64,000 nucleotides of DNA from Selaginella tamariscina (taxonomy: Eukaryota > Streptophyta > Lycopodiopsida > Selaginellales > Selaginellaceae), in contig PUQB01000058.1 of NCBI GenBank assembly GCA_003024785.1, positions 1 through 64,000 of the forward strand, given 5' to 3'. Position numbers and translations under genes: made by a program. Under the pieces are notes generated by a model that was not told the DNA's origin, searched no databases, and saw only the letters and a program-made list of their open reading frames with translations. Each line of letters starts with the position of its first letter. Position 1 is the stretch's first letter. This document shows, one piece after another, positions 33,008 to 45,255 of the stretch.

Positions 33008-33902
33008 AAGATTGCATACATATATATACACGTTAAGAACTGCAAAAGGACACAAAGTTGCAGACACATGCTTATTATTATTTATCCACTAATCACTATT
33101 TTAACAGGTAATTGAGACTTCTGGTTCGTTGTAGTGGCAAACTGCCTTGTGAACATGTATGGGAAATGCAATCAAGTTTGTGAAGCAAGGAGGTGTTTGA
33201 TTCAATGAATGTTCGTATTGTTTCTACATGGAACTCAATGATTTCTGCATATGCCCGAAGCGGCCAAGGTTTGTGTGGTGTGTGTGTGATGTGATATGTA
33301 CATGTAATACTGATATGTACATACATATATGTTAAACAAGGTCGTGAAGCAATTGAACTATTTGAGCAAATGGATATTGAGCCGGATGAGGTGACTTTTC
33401 TTGGAGTATCTCTGCATCTACGGTATTGAACAAGGGAGAAAGCTTCACAAGCGTGCTGCAGACATGGGATTAGATAGAAATGTGCTCCTTGGCAACCTTC
33501 TTATCAGGTTGTGTGTGTTGTGTGTGAGAGAGAGAGAGAGAGAGAGATTACTATATACTAGGGATACATCTAATATATGCCTGCTCATATACTGTACATA
33601 TACGCAGCCACTTGTATACATGACCTCCTATGTATGTTTGTCTACTTTAGCACAACCTCCTGTGTAAGTGTGTGTATACGTGTGAGATATTTATTTGATT
33701 GTATTTTAGTTTTTATGGGAAGCTTGATGGAGGACTGGAAGATGCGAAGTGTGTTTTCTACAAAATGCGTGAAAAAGATGTTGGTTCATGGAATGCACTT
33801 ATTGCAGCATATGCCGGAGCTGGTCATCCAAGAGAAGCCCTTGAGGTAGTACTACATTCACAAGCACACACATGCATATATATAAGAGTGTTGTGTTGTG
33901 TT

Positions 33903-33939
<37 letters not shown>

Positions 33940-34653
33940 GATGCCAATGTACTAATATGAATCCTTTTCACGAAATGGACTTGGAAGGTGTCAAGGCAGA
34001 TTTAAACACGTTCACAAGTACTTTAGACGCATGTACCCAGCTTGAAACAGTTGATGAAGGTATTTACACACCCACACATAGACACTCCAAACAAACCACA
34101 AACACACGCACATGCGTGTACATTTTTAGGTGAAAATCTCCACCGTCGATGCAAAACATGAATATAATGGATGAGACGGCACTCATTAATTTCTACGGGA
34201 AGTTTTCGCATTTTGCGATGGCAAGAGAGATTTCCGAGGCTTTATCAACGTAATAATGTACATTGACACACATTACACACACATAGATATATGTATATAT
34301 GTGCTTTTGCGTCTGATATCTAGGAAACACACACTCCCACACACACAGAGTATATACAACACATAAGCTCCACTAACGTGTGTGTGTATGCAACATACTT
34401 TTTTGTTACAGTAGTAAAGACATTGTTGTGTGGAATGCTATGCTGTGGCATATGCAAGATCTGGGAATATAAATGAGGTACTGGGGACATTCTATAGAAT
34501 CTGTTTGGAAGGAATCCGTTACGATGACACCACTTTCGTTAGTCTGCTGAATGCGTGCAGCCACTTCGGTTTGTTTAACGACGGTCATCAATACTTTGTG
34601 CGGATTTCTATTGATTATGGTTTGTCTCCAACTGCAGGTCCGTATGTGTGTAT

Positions 34654-34716
<63 letters not shown>

Positions 34717-35063
34717 GTTTATATAGATACATTTAACAAACAAAACACACGCACACGCACATATTACAGGTGTTTAGTTGATTTGCTGGGAAGAGCAGGG
34801 CAACTAGGTAAAGTTGAAGAAGTAATTCAGAATATGCCTTACTGCATAAACTATACGAGCTGGATGGCTTTGCTTGGAGCTTCTAAGCTACAGGAGAATA
34901 CAGAATATGCACATTGGTAATTCGTATGTGTATATATACATGTATATATGTATACGTACTTGTGGTTAATTTTATTTTATGTAGGGCTGCTGACCAGATG
35001 TTGAAGCTTGACTCACGAGACGCTTCCATATACACTCTGCTGTCCAATATGCATGTTCTTTAG
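32100..35063 (+). pseudogene. PPR protein gene (PLS class), multi-exon, decayed
   Basis: PPR proteins bind organellar RNA. Repeats seen in order: NQMLQSGINLEKDRFLANL; FDAIADKNNFSWTLMLRAYV; LFFEMLLEG joined to VRPDSYILSIVIGVCS; ARELFKSMRERDSVSWNTIL; LFHEMLQEGVEPPR; CLVNMYGKC and STWNSMISAYARSGQ; AIELFEQMDIEPDEVTFLGV; VFYKMREKDVGSWNALIAAY; HEMDLEGVKADLNTFTSTL; ETALINFYGKF; TFVSLLNACSHFGLFNDG; then an E-domain (VCLVDLLGRAGQL, SWMALLGASKLQ, LKLDSRDASIYTLLSNM). Introns, by GT-AG and frame joins: 32382-32431, 32805-33107, 33269-33340, 33508-33709, 33846 to about 33974 (acceptor unclear), 34060-34129, 34250-34411, 34638-34769, 34917-34984. Frameshifts in several exons and missing start and DYW end indicate a pseudogene, though TAG|GTAAAG at 35061 may be a further donor. 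Confidence 0.85.
32946..33003. repeat. TC/AG microsatellite forming a perfect inverted repeat in a PPR intron
   Basis: A (TC)n run of about 28 bp is followed directly by an (AG)n run of about 30 bp, so the intron can fold into a long hairpin. It lies in intron 32805-33107. Confidence 0.9.
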
Positions 35064-37866
35064 GTAAAGTCACCCCGTTAACACGCGCACACAGAGTGTA
35101 AGAAGTATATATATTTATTAACAATAAGTTGTTCACATGTAAAACTAATTAAATTTTGATTAATTATAAGGAAAATTACTCCCAAAATGTCTCTTATTTT
35201 GCATAATAAATTATTTAAAAAGTTATGGCATTTACTAACATTTGCTTATTTAATTTATTTCAATCCAATTTGTTATAAATATCATTCTATTTCATTCCAA
35301 TTTGTTATAACAAATTACATATCTATTGTACTTTGATTTATTTTATAAAAAATAATAACAAAATATTTCATTAGTTTTTAAATAAAGTCATTAGCATTTG
35401 GGTTTGGTTAAATAAATTTTATATTAAACATTGTTAGAAATATTTTATGTTATAATTTCTAATGACTAAAATTTAAAATATTAATATTAACATTAAAGTT
35501 AAAATGTGTTTTGAATATTTTTAAGTTAGTTTAAGTTTTTCTTGTTAAATTATAATTATGTGTATAAGAGTTTCTGGTTTTGATTTAGGAAATAAGAAAT
35601 CTCGATCAAAGTCATTTTTAAAGAGTATTGAAGTTTGATAAGAGTAATTATGTAAATATAAAAAATTTTAAAGGTAAAAATGTAATTATTAAATATATGC
35701 AAATAAGATAAATTTGAGGGTGTAAATATAATTTTCTCTTGATTTTATCACTTTAAAAGAGTATTAGTTTAAATTTAATAAATAGTATTAGTACAGTAAT
35801 TATATTATATTAATTAAATATATCTAGTGTCTACATAAAATATCTATGTTTTCTGTTAATTAATAAATGTATATATTTTATTTATATTGGGAAAATTATC
35901 AAACTGACCATTTAGTATTATATAATTCCCAAATTATCTAGGTTGCCCCTAATGGTGAAATTAACTTGCATAATTAGTGGTAAATATACTCAAGGTCAAT
36001 TTAGGAAGTTATTTAAAAATAAATTATTTTATTGAGTGATTTTGCTACCTTCCAAAATAATTTTGTTTTTTACTAAGATGTATAATATTTTAGTTTAAGA
36101 GTTTAAAACACGTGCTTTAGTAATTTTATGACACAAGTACAGTGAAACCTTTATTATAAATTAAATCTCTAACTTAACAATAAAAAGTTAATGATTTAAT
36201 AATATTAAGCCTTAAGTATGGATATTGAGCAAAGTTAAAAATTGTAAAACTATGTTATATAATGAAACAAAAAAAAAAGGACTACTTTATAAAATTATGT
36301 TTAAGTATTGATTAAAATGTTATTATCTTTAATGTTATTGATCTCATTTCCTCCTTAACTTAATACAGTGCCTGAAAATATAAATAATATAATTATATGC
36401 TAGACTTGACTCTGCATATTGTATCAGAACCATTATTTTTACTAAAATAATATGTATTCGTGTTTCTCAATGGTGAAAATTTTAAATATATATATTTAAT
36501 GAACTCCATGTACAAAATGAAAAGATGCTTTAAAATTTAATTTAATTATAAGTGTTTTTGTATCTTTTTAACCTAAAAAGAGGGTTAATATAATGTTATT
36601 TTTAAGTATGAAGTCTTAAATATATTTTGAGTTAAGTGTTTTAAATCACTCATGTATATTTGTTAACATTTATTTTAATTTACCTACACTTATAATTGAG
36701 AGTGAACATTTAAATCATAGAAACAAAATAATAATGAATTGAATACTTTATAATAATTACACATTTGTTTGCTAGAACATTCGTTCGTGTGTGTATTATT
36801 TATAAGGATTCCACTTAGTATATAATAAAGATATTAAATTCATAAGCATTTTAAAAATTTATTAAATAAAGTTTTTTAATTTAAATATATAAAAGAGTGT
36901 GTACAAACGAAGATTTATCTTAACTTGGGTGGAAAGGAATGATTTATTAGATAAATCATTTAATTTAAGCATATATATATTTGAAATTTTATAACTTTAT
37001 ATGCTAAGATACTAAATAACACATCTTATGTTAAAATCTAAATCATTTTGAATGGAATGTTCTTGTAAGGTTTATTCTTACCTTAAAAAATTAATATTGT
37101 AAAATGTAATATGTATGAAATAAATATCTTAATGATAACACATTATTTATATTTATATTAAAAAAAAAGAGAACATAAAAATATTTAGTTTCATTACTAC
37201 AATGCTTGTGCATACTTGTTAAACACAACATACCCTTAAAAAAAACCATATACATGTTTACATGTTGAGAATTATTAGTGCATTGTGTAAATATGTAAAT
37301 CCCCTTACGCAAATACTTTTTTCAAAAAAATTTAAGAGTAACATTTTATTTAAAAGCCTTTTACATCTGGTGTTTAAATCGGTGACTATTCTGTGCGCTA
37401 TTCTGTAAGTGTGTTGCACATTAGGAGTGCACAATTATATGGAATATACTATGAATATTCTTTTTAAATCACTCTTGTGCTAATGACCACATATTTAAAT
37501 TTGATCTCCCTCATTTGTATGTGAATTCGTGACACATAGGTTCCTCCAGTGTTGAGGTTTAGTGTCAGAAGGGTTTAGACTGACAATTGTTTTTGACAAA
37601 TTTTTTTTGTTAATTTGTTAATCAAAATGATGTGTTTAATTGCTAGATTATTTGAAGCCAATCAATATAGTATTTGAATATGTAATTCATTATCTAGCTT
37701 GATTTTCACAATAACACACATAATTTTTTTCATAAAAATTGATGAATTGATTGCACAAAATGAATTACAAAAAATGCATTTGAAGTATATATATACACTA
37801 TATAATTACAAAAGGGCATTATTATCCTAATTTAATATACTTCCATAGCTATATAGTAAATACCTA
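35064..37866. other. AT-rich intergenic DNA with MITE-like remnants
   Basis: No gene seen. 35165-35742 has inverted ends (listed separately). 35888-36020 opens GGGAAAATTATCAAACTGACC, another MITE-like end, without a clear partner. The rest is low-complexity AT-rich DNA. Confidence 0.5.
35165..35742. repeat. MITE-like element with inverted ends
   Basis: The left end TAAGGAAAATTACTCCCAAA and CTTATTTTGCATA recur in reverse complement at the right end (TATGCAAATAAGATAAATTT, GGGTGTAAATATAATTTTC). No coding content. Confidence 0.55.
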
Positions 37867-38262
37867 TCATTTGTTTTTCTTTTTGGCACCACCTTTTGGT
37901 TTCTTTGGCTTTGGTTGCTTATCATCACCTGTGGACTATGTAGAAGATTGAGTCCTAATTGGTTGTTCTTCAAAGGCAATGCATTTAGTTGTTTTCTTCT
38001 TGCTTCTCTTATGTGAAGTATCTAAATCTTCCTCACATGCAGTACCAGGGTCTTGTTTCTTGCCACTCTCTTCTGCCTCTAAATGCTTTCTTTTTTCCCA
38101 CCTCTTCGCATCTATCTGCCACATCATCTCTACCATGTCATCTGTCTTCGCATGTGCCATGTCACCTTTGCCTCTATCAAGGGGGCACAACGAAATTCGA
38201 GTGTAGGTCAACGAGCTTGACCAAGATTCATGAATGTGCCATGTCACCTTTGCCTCTATCAA
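37867..38262 (-). pseudogene. Lysine-rich tail fragment, possibly of the MULE protein
   Basis: Open frame of 108 residues with WEKRKHLEAEESGKKQDPG and SHKRSKKKTTK, then a TAG at 37938-37936; the same frame continues 22 residues as STGDDKQPKPKKPKGG and a lysine run to TGA at 37869-37867. Strongly basic and nuclear-localisation-like. Its start lies inside the 82-bp tandem duplication. Assignment to the MULE is by position only. Confidence 0.45.
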
Positions 38263-38315
38263 CGGGGCACAGCGAAATTCGAGTGTAGGTCAACGAGCTT
38301 GACCAAGATTCATGA
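38152..38315 (+). repeat. 82-bp tandem duplication
   Basis: Unit starts ATGTGCCATGTCACC at 38152 and again at 38234. The two copies differ at two or three positions (CAAGGGGGCACAACG versus CAACGGGGCACAGCG), so it is recent. Confidence 0.92.
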
Positions 38316-38619
38316 ATATTCTTGAATATTCGTTGTTATGTACGATTTCCGTCTAGATATTCTTGAATATTTTGTACGAAATTTTTTTTATTGCCAAGTG
38401 TACACATGATTGGACCTTACAAAATCTTTGAGAATATTCTAGTGCGATGGCCGCGTACAAAATATGGTAGTATATTTCCGTTGTATTTGAAGCAAATATA
38501 GGTTAAATTACTTAAAAATATGCTAAGCATAAAATTACCATCAAAATTTATATTAAAAATTATAAGTATAAAATTGAAGCTATTTGAAAACAAACCAAAC
38601 ACATTACATAGATGGTGGA

Positions 38620-39010
38620 AGATGGAAGATCCTAGCATCAATAAAGAACTCAATTCACGGGGTGCAAGTGTACGACGTTGCAAATGCTTGACAACTCGAG
38701 GATCAGCTCTTAGTACACGCTTGTAAACAAAATACATATGTTTGCAAGGCACCCATTGACGACCATTGCAGAACTCCGAGCATGAACAAGATGGTGTGCT
38801 GCAAATGACAACCCAAGCAGATGTATGGTTGTTCTCACATACTCTGAAGCGAATGCATGTTGGAGGATCAACCACGTCAACTTCTGCGACATATGCTCCC
38901 ATTGTCAGACATGCTTCAAAACTTACCTGCTGTTTCTTAGACATCCTTGAAGGTGTTCTTGTTGCACGACCACTTGCAAGAACAGGAGGCATAGTTACGA
39001 ACACGAACAC
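38620..39010 (-). pseudogene. SWIM zinc-finger domain of MULE transposase
   Basis: The frame reads VCENNHTSAWVVICSTPSCS, then CSCSEFCNGRQWVPCKHMYF and VYKRVLRADP. The CxC...CxH pattern (CSC, then CKH) is the SWIM zinc finger found at the carboxy end of MULE and FAR1-type proteins, where it binds DNA. The open frame from 39010 runs to 38417, but the last 60 residues are hydrophobic and probably not original coding sequence. Upstream TTACGAACACG is a motif repeated in the palindrome-rich block at 39396-39555. Confidence 0.8.
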
Positions 39011-39395
39011 GAGCCTTAGATTTCAGGAACCCGATCACACACGATGGCTCACGAATATTCTAGTGAATATTCTAAGAATATTCTAATTTTAATTCTAGAA
39101 ATATGCTACTTGCCAAAGCAATGATGAACTACATTCAGATCCGTCTAAAAGAACTCACCAGAATTGAGGGTCTTCTCCAGTTCAAATCCGTTGAATATCA
39201 AACAAAATGCTGGCTCTGCAAAATGTCGCCTTGATCGGAGCCGCACCACAGCTCCTTTTGCTCAGATCCGTATGGCATCAATTTGTCACTTATGAACAGC
39301 ATGAGATCTGTAGAATCCCGTAGAATGAAGATGAACTCACCAGATTCAACAAGCCCTAGAAAATATTATTGCGTGTGCCCTAACCCTAAGTTGGT

Positions 39396-39555
39396 GTTAC
39401 GAACACAAGCCGTGATCCCAACAACCACGGCCAGGATCATGGCCCATGTTCGTAACAGTATATATTGTTCATGAACACGACCGTGGAAACATGACCCATG
39501 GCCGTGTTCATGAAACATGGTGAACACGGCCGGGATCCCGGCCGTGTTCGTAACT
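39396..39555. repeat. Palindrome-rich block with a 28-bp perfect palindrome
   Basis: 39522-39549 is a perfect 28-bp palindrome starting GAACACGGCCGG and centred on GATC. GTTACGAACAC at 39396 pairs with GTGTTCGTAAC at about 39545-39555, so the whole block can fold. More copies of GTGTTCATGAA and its complement lie between. It is GC-rich within AT-rich DNA and lies between two blocks of the MULE remnant. Confidence 0.85.
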
Positions 39556-39700
39556 ATGATAGGAGGTCCATGAAATTTTGCAGGGGGTGTTGAAAATCCA
39601 ATGACTCCAACAGGAACTAAAGGAACATGAGGTGTTGAAAACCTGGCACTCCTGCATGAGCTGAAGGAAGCCTAGCTAGCATAAAACCCGATTTGCCAGA

Positions 39701-40940
39701 TCATTGATCCCACACCGCTATCAGCTTTGTGCCCACTTGAACTTTCCAAATCGAGGTAGAAGCTGGCAAAGAAACAATAGTTGGTCTTGGATGTCTGCTA
39801 CAGAGCATGTTTGTTGGACAAAAATACATCATTTGACATTCTTCACTAGTTTCTTTGTCGTTGTATCTAATCCTTCCGAAAAAACAAGGAGCAGCCACTC
39901 GATTACCACTAGGACTGATCTTTTTGTCATAAGCACTCCACTGGCCTCTTGAAGAGGGAAAGCCTGCCAAACATTTCATAGAACTTCTTTCACCGCATCT
40001 TCTAATCGCCCATTATCCATGTGTAACATCTTGTTCTTCAACCAGAACCTATTCTTCATGTTTTTTTGCAACATGAAAATCCAATCGTCGCTTCCGTCTA
40101 CATTGTGTTGGAATAACATGTTCGCTATAGAAGATGTCCGATCGGTGGGATCGTTCAACCTCATACCCCATATTTCTTTCCACAGTGCGATGTTCAACAT
40201 TGTGGTAGCCACAAAAGCAGTATCTTGCATGCTTGATGGAGCAACATTTTAACTAAGTTGATGATAACCTTTACTATAGGTGTTGTTGAGTTAGAATTTG
40301 ACATTCTTCTCTTGAACCTTGTAGCTCCTCTAAAGTCGGCCCGAAACCACTATACCTTCTATCTCTAAAAGCCTTCACATTGTCGCATTGATTCAGTCAG
40401 GTCGTGGATACAATGAAATGTATTTTGAATCTCTAGCCCTCCTCCATCTTCCGTGAACAGACTTCGACTAGTTTGTCATGGGCACAACCCTTGCCAGCAT
40501 TCTCCGGCATGCTTTCAAGAACAACATTTGAAATATGATTCTTTGTCTTTCCCACCATGAAAACCACGTCGCATAACTCCAACATCTTGCACATTTTCAT
40601 TCCAAAAGCGGAAAAGATTATTTTCAATTTCTTCACGATCAGTTGTTGATGTGGCTGTTGGCCATGATCTCAAAAGTTGAAGATGTTGTTTTTGATGTTC
40701 AAGAGGGACCCACTTCCTTGTCACACGTTGTATGGCTTGTTCATAGTGAAAGATACAGCTCCGTTCACGTCCAGGAATTTCTTGGCCATTAAAGAACACA
40801 TTCCTAATTGCTTGCCAGATCGCTCCTGCTTCATCAGACATAAACCCAAGCGAACTGCACATTGTAGATTCCCTTCTCGGAACAGACATCCAACATAGCA
40901 CGAAAAAACTTCTCCACAGCTCCATCCTTTGTCTCTTCAT
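39701..40940 (-). pseudogene. MULE transposase core
   Basis: 40515-40940 reads FMSDEAGAIWQAIRNVFF, ERSCIFHYEQAIQRVTRKWV and EIENNLFRFWNENV, matching the MULE core (a catalytic D followed by a histidine-containing CIFH..Q block). In another frame upstream, EKFFRAMLDVCSEKGIYN precedes it, so a frameshift lies near 40860. 39976-40230 and 39701-39979 add MLQKNMKNRFWLKNKMLHMD and a cysteine-containing end in other frames. The enzyme would cut and join element ends. Confidence 0.72.
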
Positions 40941-41446
40941 GTCACTGTAAGCAATGGTGGATAATGCACACTATAAAATAATCAAAGAGTTAAGCAAACA
41001 CAAAAAGATAACATCTTACTTTGGGTCGTAAACATGCAATGCCAGAGTGATCCACTTATCAAACACGGTGTGTGATCAAGTAGAACCCAACTCTTCTGCA
41101 AAGGGCCAAGAGGAGGTTGGCACATCCTTACATAATCGATTCCAGAACCTGGCCCTGAAACCATCATTCTTAAAAACTAATGCATGGTCGTCTGAACCAT
41201 AGAAATTCATCCAGGATAGTGAATCACGTGGATGAATGGGATAACAACCTTCATTTCAGCTCCAATAATCCATCAATATTCTCTGGCATTTCAGCAGCAG
41301 TTCTCTTTACGGACGCTACCCATTGACGAACTCTGCATCAAAGGTATTATCAAAGAATGCTAGCACAAAGTAAAACTCTAATTGTACCTTCGATTGTTTG
41401 ATAACTGCAATGATCCATGAGCTTATCCCAACTTCCAGGCTCAGAA

Positions 41447-42339
41447 TTATCTAATAGGAAACCAAAGATAGCATTTTACATGCTGCCATTTCGATGACTT
41501 TAGACTAGCTCTGGGAGTTCTTTCTGTTGCATTTGGAGCCAGATGCATTTCTTCTTTGTTCGATGCAGAAACACCATCACCCACTGGATGTGAATGTTTT
41601 CCGTGGATAAACAATCTAGTCTTGGTTATGTCGTATGGGAAAACACAGAATGCCACAACAGGACAAACTTTAAGCACAATGGATTTTCTTTACAGAAAAA
41701 ACATGTAATCCTTTTGCAGTTTGTGATTGAAGGTGGGGAAACAATACATCTTTCCATTTAGTGCAGTTAGAAATTGCCTTAGAAGTAGGGCAGTCCGGGT
41801 TGATACAGCAAAGGCTCTCAACACATTGCTCCTGGACACCCTCGCTTGAAATTCCATTGCTGGTCATTCCTACAGTCCAGGTATGTCCATCCTCTTTCGA
41901 TTCATTCCTTTGTATTTGTACTCGGAAGGAGGGAGCTCAAAAATGACATCCTCATCATACGCAACAGGCAATTCATTTGTATGAATGATCATGGAGCCCT
42001 CAATAAGAATTCTTCCCTTTTTCCAGGTATTAGAAGTGAAAAGGTCCTTCAATGTTGAGTATTCAGAGTCAGAAGCAACGACAAGCTTAAATAATGGTCC
42101 CCATCCGGTAACAAAACATATCCAGATTATCCTTCCCCCTAGCATTGGTCCTCGTTTATTTCGATCTCTAAAGCAGATTGCCCATGGAGAAGTTTAAAAA
42201 GGCGAACACTTTGCCAATCAAAAATGCCAAAGAGCTTTCTGATCTGATTATTAAGAACGATTCCAACACCATTTATCATAGGAACATCGTGATCCAAATT
42301 ACCGTAAACAATCCTGGCCATTGTGCAAACAATTACCAC
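41447..42339 (-). pseudogene. Amino-terminal region of MULE protein
   Basis: Blocks in different frames: GWGPLFKLVVASDSEYSTLK and LPPSEYKYKGMNRKRMDIPG (41870-42145); CINPDCPTSKAISNCTKWKD (41670-41867); CVFPYDITKTRLFIHGKHSH (41447-41677). A cysteine pair followed by HGKHSHP resembles the zinc region before MULE cores. No intact frame. Confidence 0.55.
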
Positions 42340-42340
42340 A

Positions 42341-43599
42341 AATGTAATAGAAAAACAACAGCATTACCTAATCATCTTTTGGTAAATATCCAAGAATTCA
42401 CAATCATGACTCAACGTGGACAGATATTTAATTCGAGGAAACGTATAGATCTTAGATGCTAATATAGTGTAGCACTTCACGTAAAGATAAAGCAATCTTT
42501 ATTGCCTTTTAAATAAATGTGTGTCTAATCTACATTCATCTGACATATTTATTTATGATTTATTTAGACATTATCAATACATATTTTTACACGAATATTT
42601 GTTTAATTATATAATAATATATTTTTTAACATATAAATCATTACTTAAATATGTGTTTGTATTTGTATCCTTTTGTATAGTACGTTATTTATCGTAAGTA
42701 TTGTATATATTGTTGCATAGTTTGATTAAACATAGTTTATGGTTAAGGGTCAAAGGGTTAAGGGTTAGGTTTTAGGGTAAAGGTTTAGGGCTGGCCACTC
42801 TTCTTCTCCTACGAGAGGGCACTTTTGTTTTTTTTTTCGCAGCCGCTCTTGTTCTCCATTTGTGGCAACAAGAGGCTAGTGTGAGCGTCACGGCGACATG
42901 GCTGCAAGTAAAATCTTATGTATGTGTGTGCAAATTCAGCAGCAATTTCTTTGCATGTATGTGTGAATTTAGTAGGATTTCTCTCTATTCACGAACGCAC
43001 ACAAACATACAGACACCCCACCTCTTCGGCAACATGAGTTCTTGCCATTTTCGGTAGGATTTTCTTGCCGAATTTGGCAGGGAATGCGTGTGTGTGTGTG
43101 TGTGTCTATATATATAAATACATACTTAAAAAGACTTGTTTATATTATATAATATAGTCTTAGTATTCGTTATATATTAACAAGTCTTATATATATATAT
43201 ATAATATATATTATACTTACTAATATATATGTATAAGTATATGAATTTAAAACTTGTATATATGAAATGACGCTTTTCCGTTTGTATATACATACCTGTG
43301 AAGAGATATGAATATACCCATATTCGGAATCTCTCTCTCTCACACAGACACATCACAAAACACAAACAACATTGCACACACACACACACACACAAGCAAC
43401 ATTACACACATACACACACAAGTAACATTATATAATGAGCACACACAAACAACATTACACATGTACAAATATGTGTGTGTGTCGTGCGTGTCCATATATA
43501 TTGATAGGCATACATAGTGTGTCCATAAATTAGAACAACTCACACACACACTCTTATTAGTTGTTGTAATTGCAGAATGAGGTAAAGACAGAGTAAAAG
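42341..43599. other. AT-rich spacer with microsatellites
   Basis: No gene. Contains degenerate telomere-like repeats (42741-42790), GT runs at 43086-43106, TA palindromes at 43185-43215, and CA runs at 43377-43395. Confidence 0.6.
42741..42790 (+). repeat. Degenerate telomere-like repeats
   Basis: GGTTAAGGGT, AAGGGTTAGG, TTTTAGGG and GGTTTAGGG occur within 50 bp, resembling the plant TTTAGGG repeat. Too short and degenerate to be a chromosome end. Confidence 0.7.
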
Positions 43600-44035
43600 A
43601 CTATAAGATAAATATAAGACTTTGATAATTCAGGAACATATCGTCCAAGAAGCTCTTGCAGATATGGCTCAAAAACCTCGTGGCAAGAAAGGAGGCCGAG
43701 AAGGTGCCACAACTGCAGCGCGAGGAGATGATGTTGACGAACACTGAACCTGTGGATAATTTGCAAGTAATTGATGAACATGCTATGGTAATGCCTAGAG
43801 ATAGGGAGATCGCAGGAAGCTCTGCAGAACACGGTAATGCAGAGGAAGTATCGGACATTGATCTTGGCAGTAAAGCGTTCAACAAGAAGAGGAAATTGGA
43901 TGCTTTTGAGGATGTTGCCGAATCGTATGCAATTCCAGAACGGCTGACACTTGAGGCTCCATCCAAGCTTTTTCAGGATCTTGTTATTTATTATGACACG
44001 GATATTGACACATCGCTACAAGGAAAGACCACTAC

Positions 44036-44481
44036 GTTCCAGTTGAGCTTGGCGAGCCTCCGCGTATCCCGGTTCACAGGTTGCTCCCACACCAACGTTT
44101 GAGGAATGTCACTAAGGACGGCGTGAAAGACCTTGTTGGATGGATTAGAGTTAAAGGATTTTAGCAAAAGACATCAGTGTTCACCTTATCTTTTGGACCA
44201 TAGCTGAGTGTAGACAAACACCGAAGCTAAAATGAGTCAGAAGCATAGGTCAATAGAGAGTTTGAAGCAGATTTGCATAAGCTAGCATTTTCTGTGTGGT
44301 ACTGGTTTTTTGAAAGATGCAAAGTTTTTGGGTGGGATGGGAATCATCGTCGGGTTGCTTTGAACACTCTACTTGTGAAGAGCCAGGCTTGAAATGGACT
44401 TTGTGTGTACGTGCAACACTCATAGCATCCACAGCGCAAGAGGAGAAGAGACTGATTGCTGCTTGCAATCGGTTGAATGAG
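44036..44481 (+). pseudogene. ParB-like N-terminal nuclease/DNA-binding fold (copy 1)
   Basis: One frame reads VPVELGEPPRIPVHRLLPHQ, then RNVTKDGVKDLVGWIRVKGF, a TAG, TSVFTLSFG, further stops, then FERCKVFGWDGNHRRVALNT. The pattern (I-P-V..L.P.Q, L...I...G, then V.DGNHR..AL, at 44336-44362) matches the ParB/sulfiredoxin superfamily, whose G.HR motif binds nucleotide. In a different frame ATLIASTAQEEKRLIAACNR continues to the intron. Four in-frame stops. Known ParB domains recognise DNA or bind CTP; here the role is inferred from fold only. Confidence 0.66.
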
Positions 44482-44577
44482 TAAGTGACTTGTTTGTTTC
44501 ATTATTTAAATACTAAACAAATGTTGTTTCACACAACAATTCCGTAAGAACTGCAAGGTGTGAATGATCGTTGTAGG

Positions 44578-45254
44578 AACCACACGAGCAGTTGCAGATC
44601 ATTTTACCGATCATGTTCTTCGCGGGATGCCGGAGGAAGATAAAAAAGCTGTGGAAATGTGGAGATTGAATAGAAAAGAAGACGTTTGGTATGAGTATCC
44701 AAAGATGACATTGGTGAAGATTTTTTAGAAGGTAATCTTTTCTTCTTCTTTTGATCGTTTTTTGATTTTCGATTTCTTTTGCAGAATCAACTGAAGCAAC
44801 AAATCGTTACAAAACTTGCGAATAGGAAACCAAAACTAGACAGAATCTCATATCCTCTCCAGCGTTTATAAGACATTCACAATTCGGATGAACAAATTCC
44901 TCACCATTGCTGATCCGGAGGTCAGGGAAGATTGGTTCAAGGTGATCATAGATATCACTATCAAACCATTAACAAAGCAAATAACTCTGGAGAAGCTTCA
45001 AATGCTCGCAAAGTCCCAGCTTCCTTCCAATATTAGACTTGGTATTATGTAGTGGCTATAAATAAAATTTAAAGGACTAATAAATAATCAAAACTTAAAA
45101 TGGCACCATATATCCTTGGGAAGCTTGTGCACATTCAAGAACGTGGCGTTCTTGAGAAGCTAGTGAACATGACGGAGAAAGACAAGAAGGAAGGTGTCAC
45201 CGGCTGGCTTGACAACGATTACATCAAGTTTTTACACATCTTTACTTACTGGTT
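44578..45254 (+). pseudogene. Helical region between ParB-like and methyltransferase-like parts (copy 1)
   Basis: Exons encode TTRAVADHFTDHVLRGMPEE, then across intron 44732-44784 NQLKQQIVTKLANRKPKLDR, then MNKFLTIADPEVREDWFKVI, then APYILGKLVHIQERGVLEKL and NDYIKFLHIFTYWF. Copy 2 matches part of this at 63820-64000: MHKFLSS, TQLGEEWFQKVTNI and RYLNKLTRLESKA. I do not recognise this domain from other proteins. The last exon is cut by the TRIM at 45256 and its final codon resumes at 46190. Confidence 0.62.
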
Positions 45255-45255
45255 C

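Larger units (their letters stand above)
37867..42340 (-). mobile_element. MULE-type transposon remnant, minus strand
   Basis: A stretch of broken coding blocks on the minus strand whose order fits Mutator-like transposases: an amino-terminal region (42340-41447), the transposase core (40940-39701), a SWIM zinc finger (39010-38620) and a lysine-rich tail (38262-37867). I could not define terminal inverted repeats. Fragment order, the FMSDEAGAIW core and the SWIM motif are the evidence. Frames are interrupted throughout. Confidence 0.65.

Noticed and set aside
42741..42790. Chromosome end or telomere
   Set aside because: Only a few degenerate TTTAGGG-like units with unique sequence on both sides.
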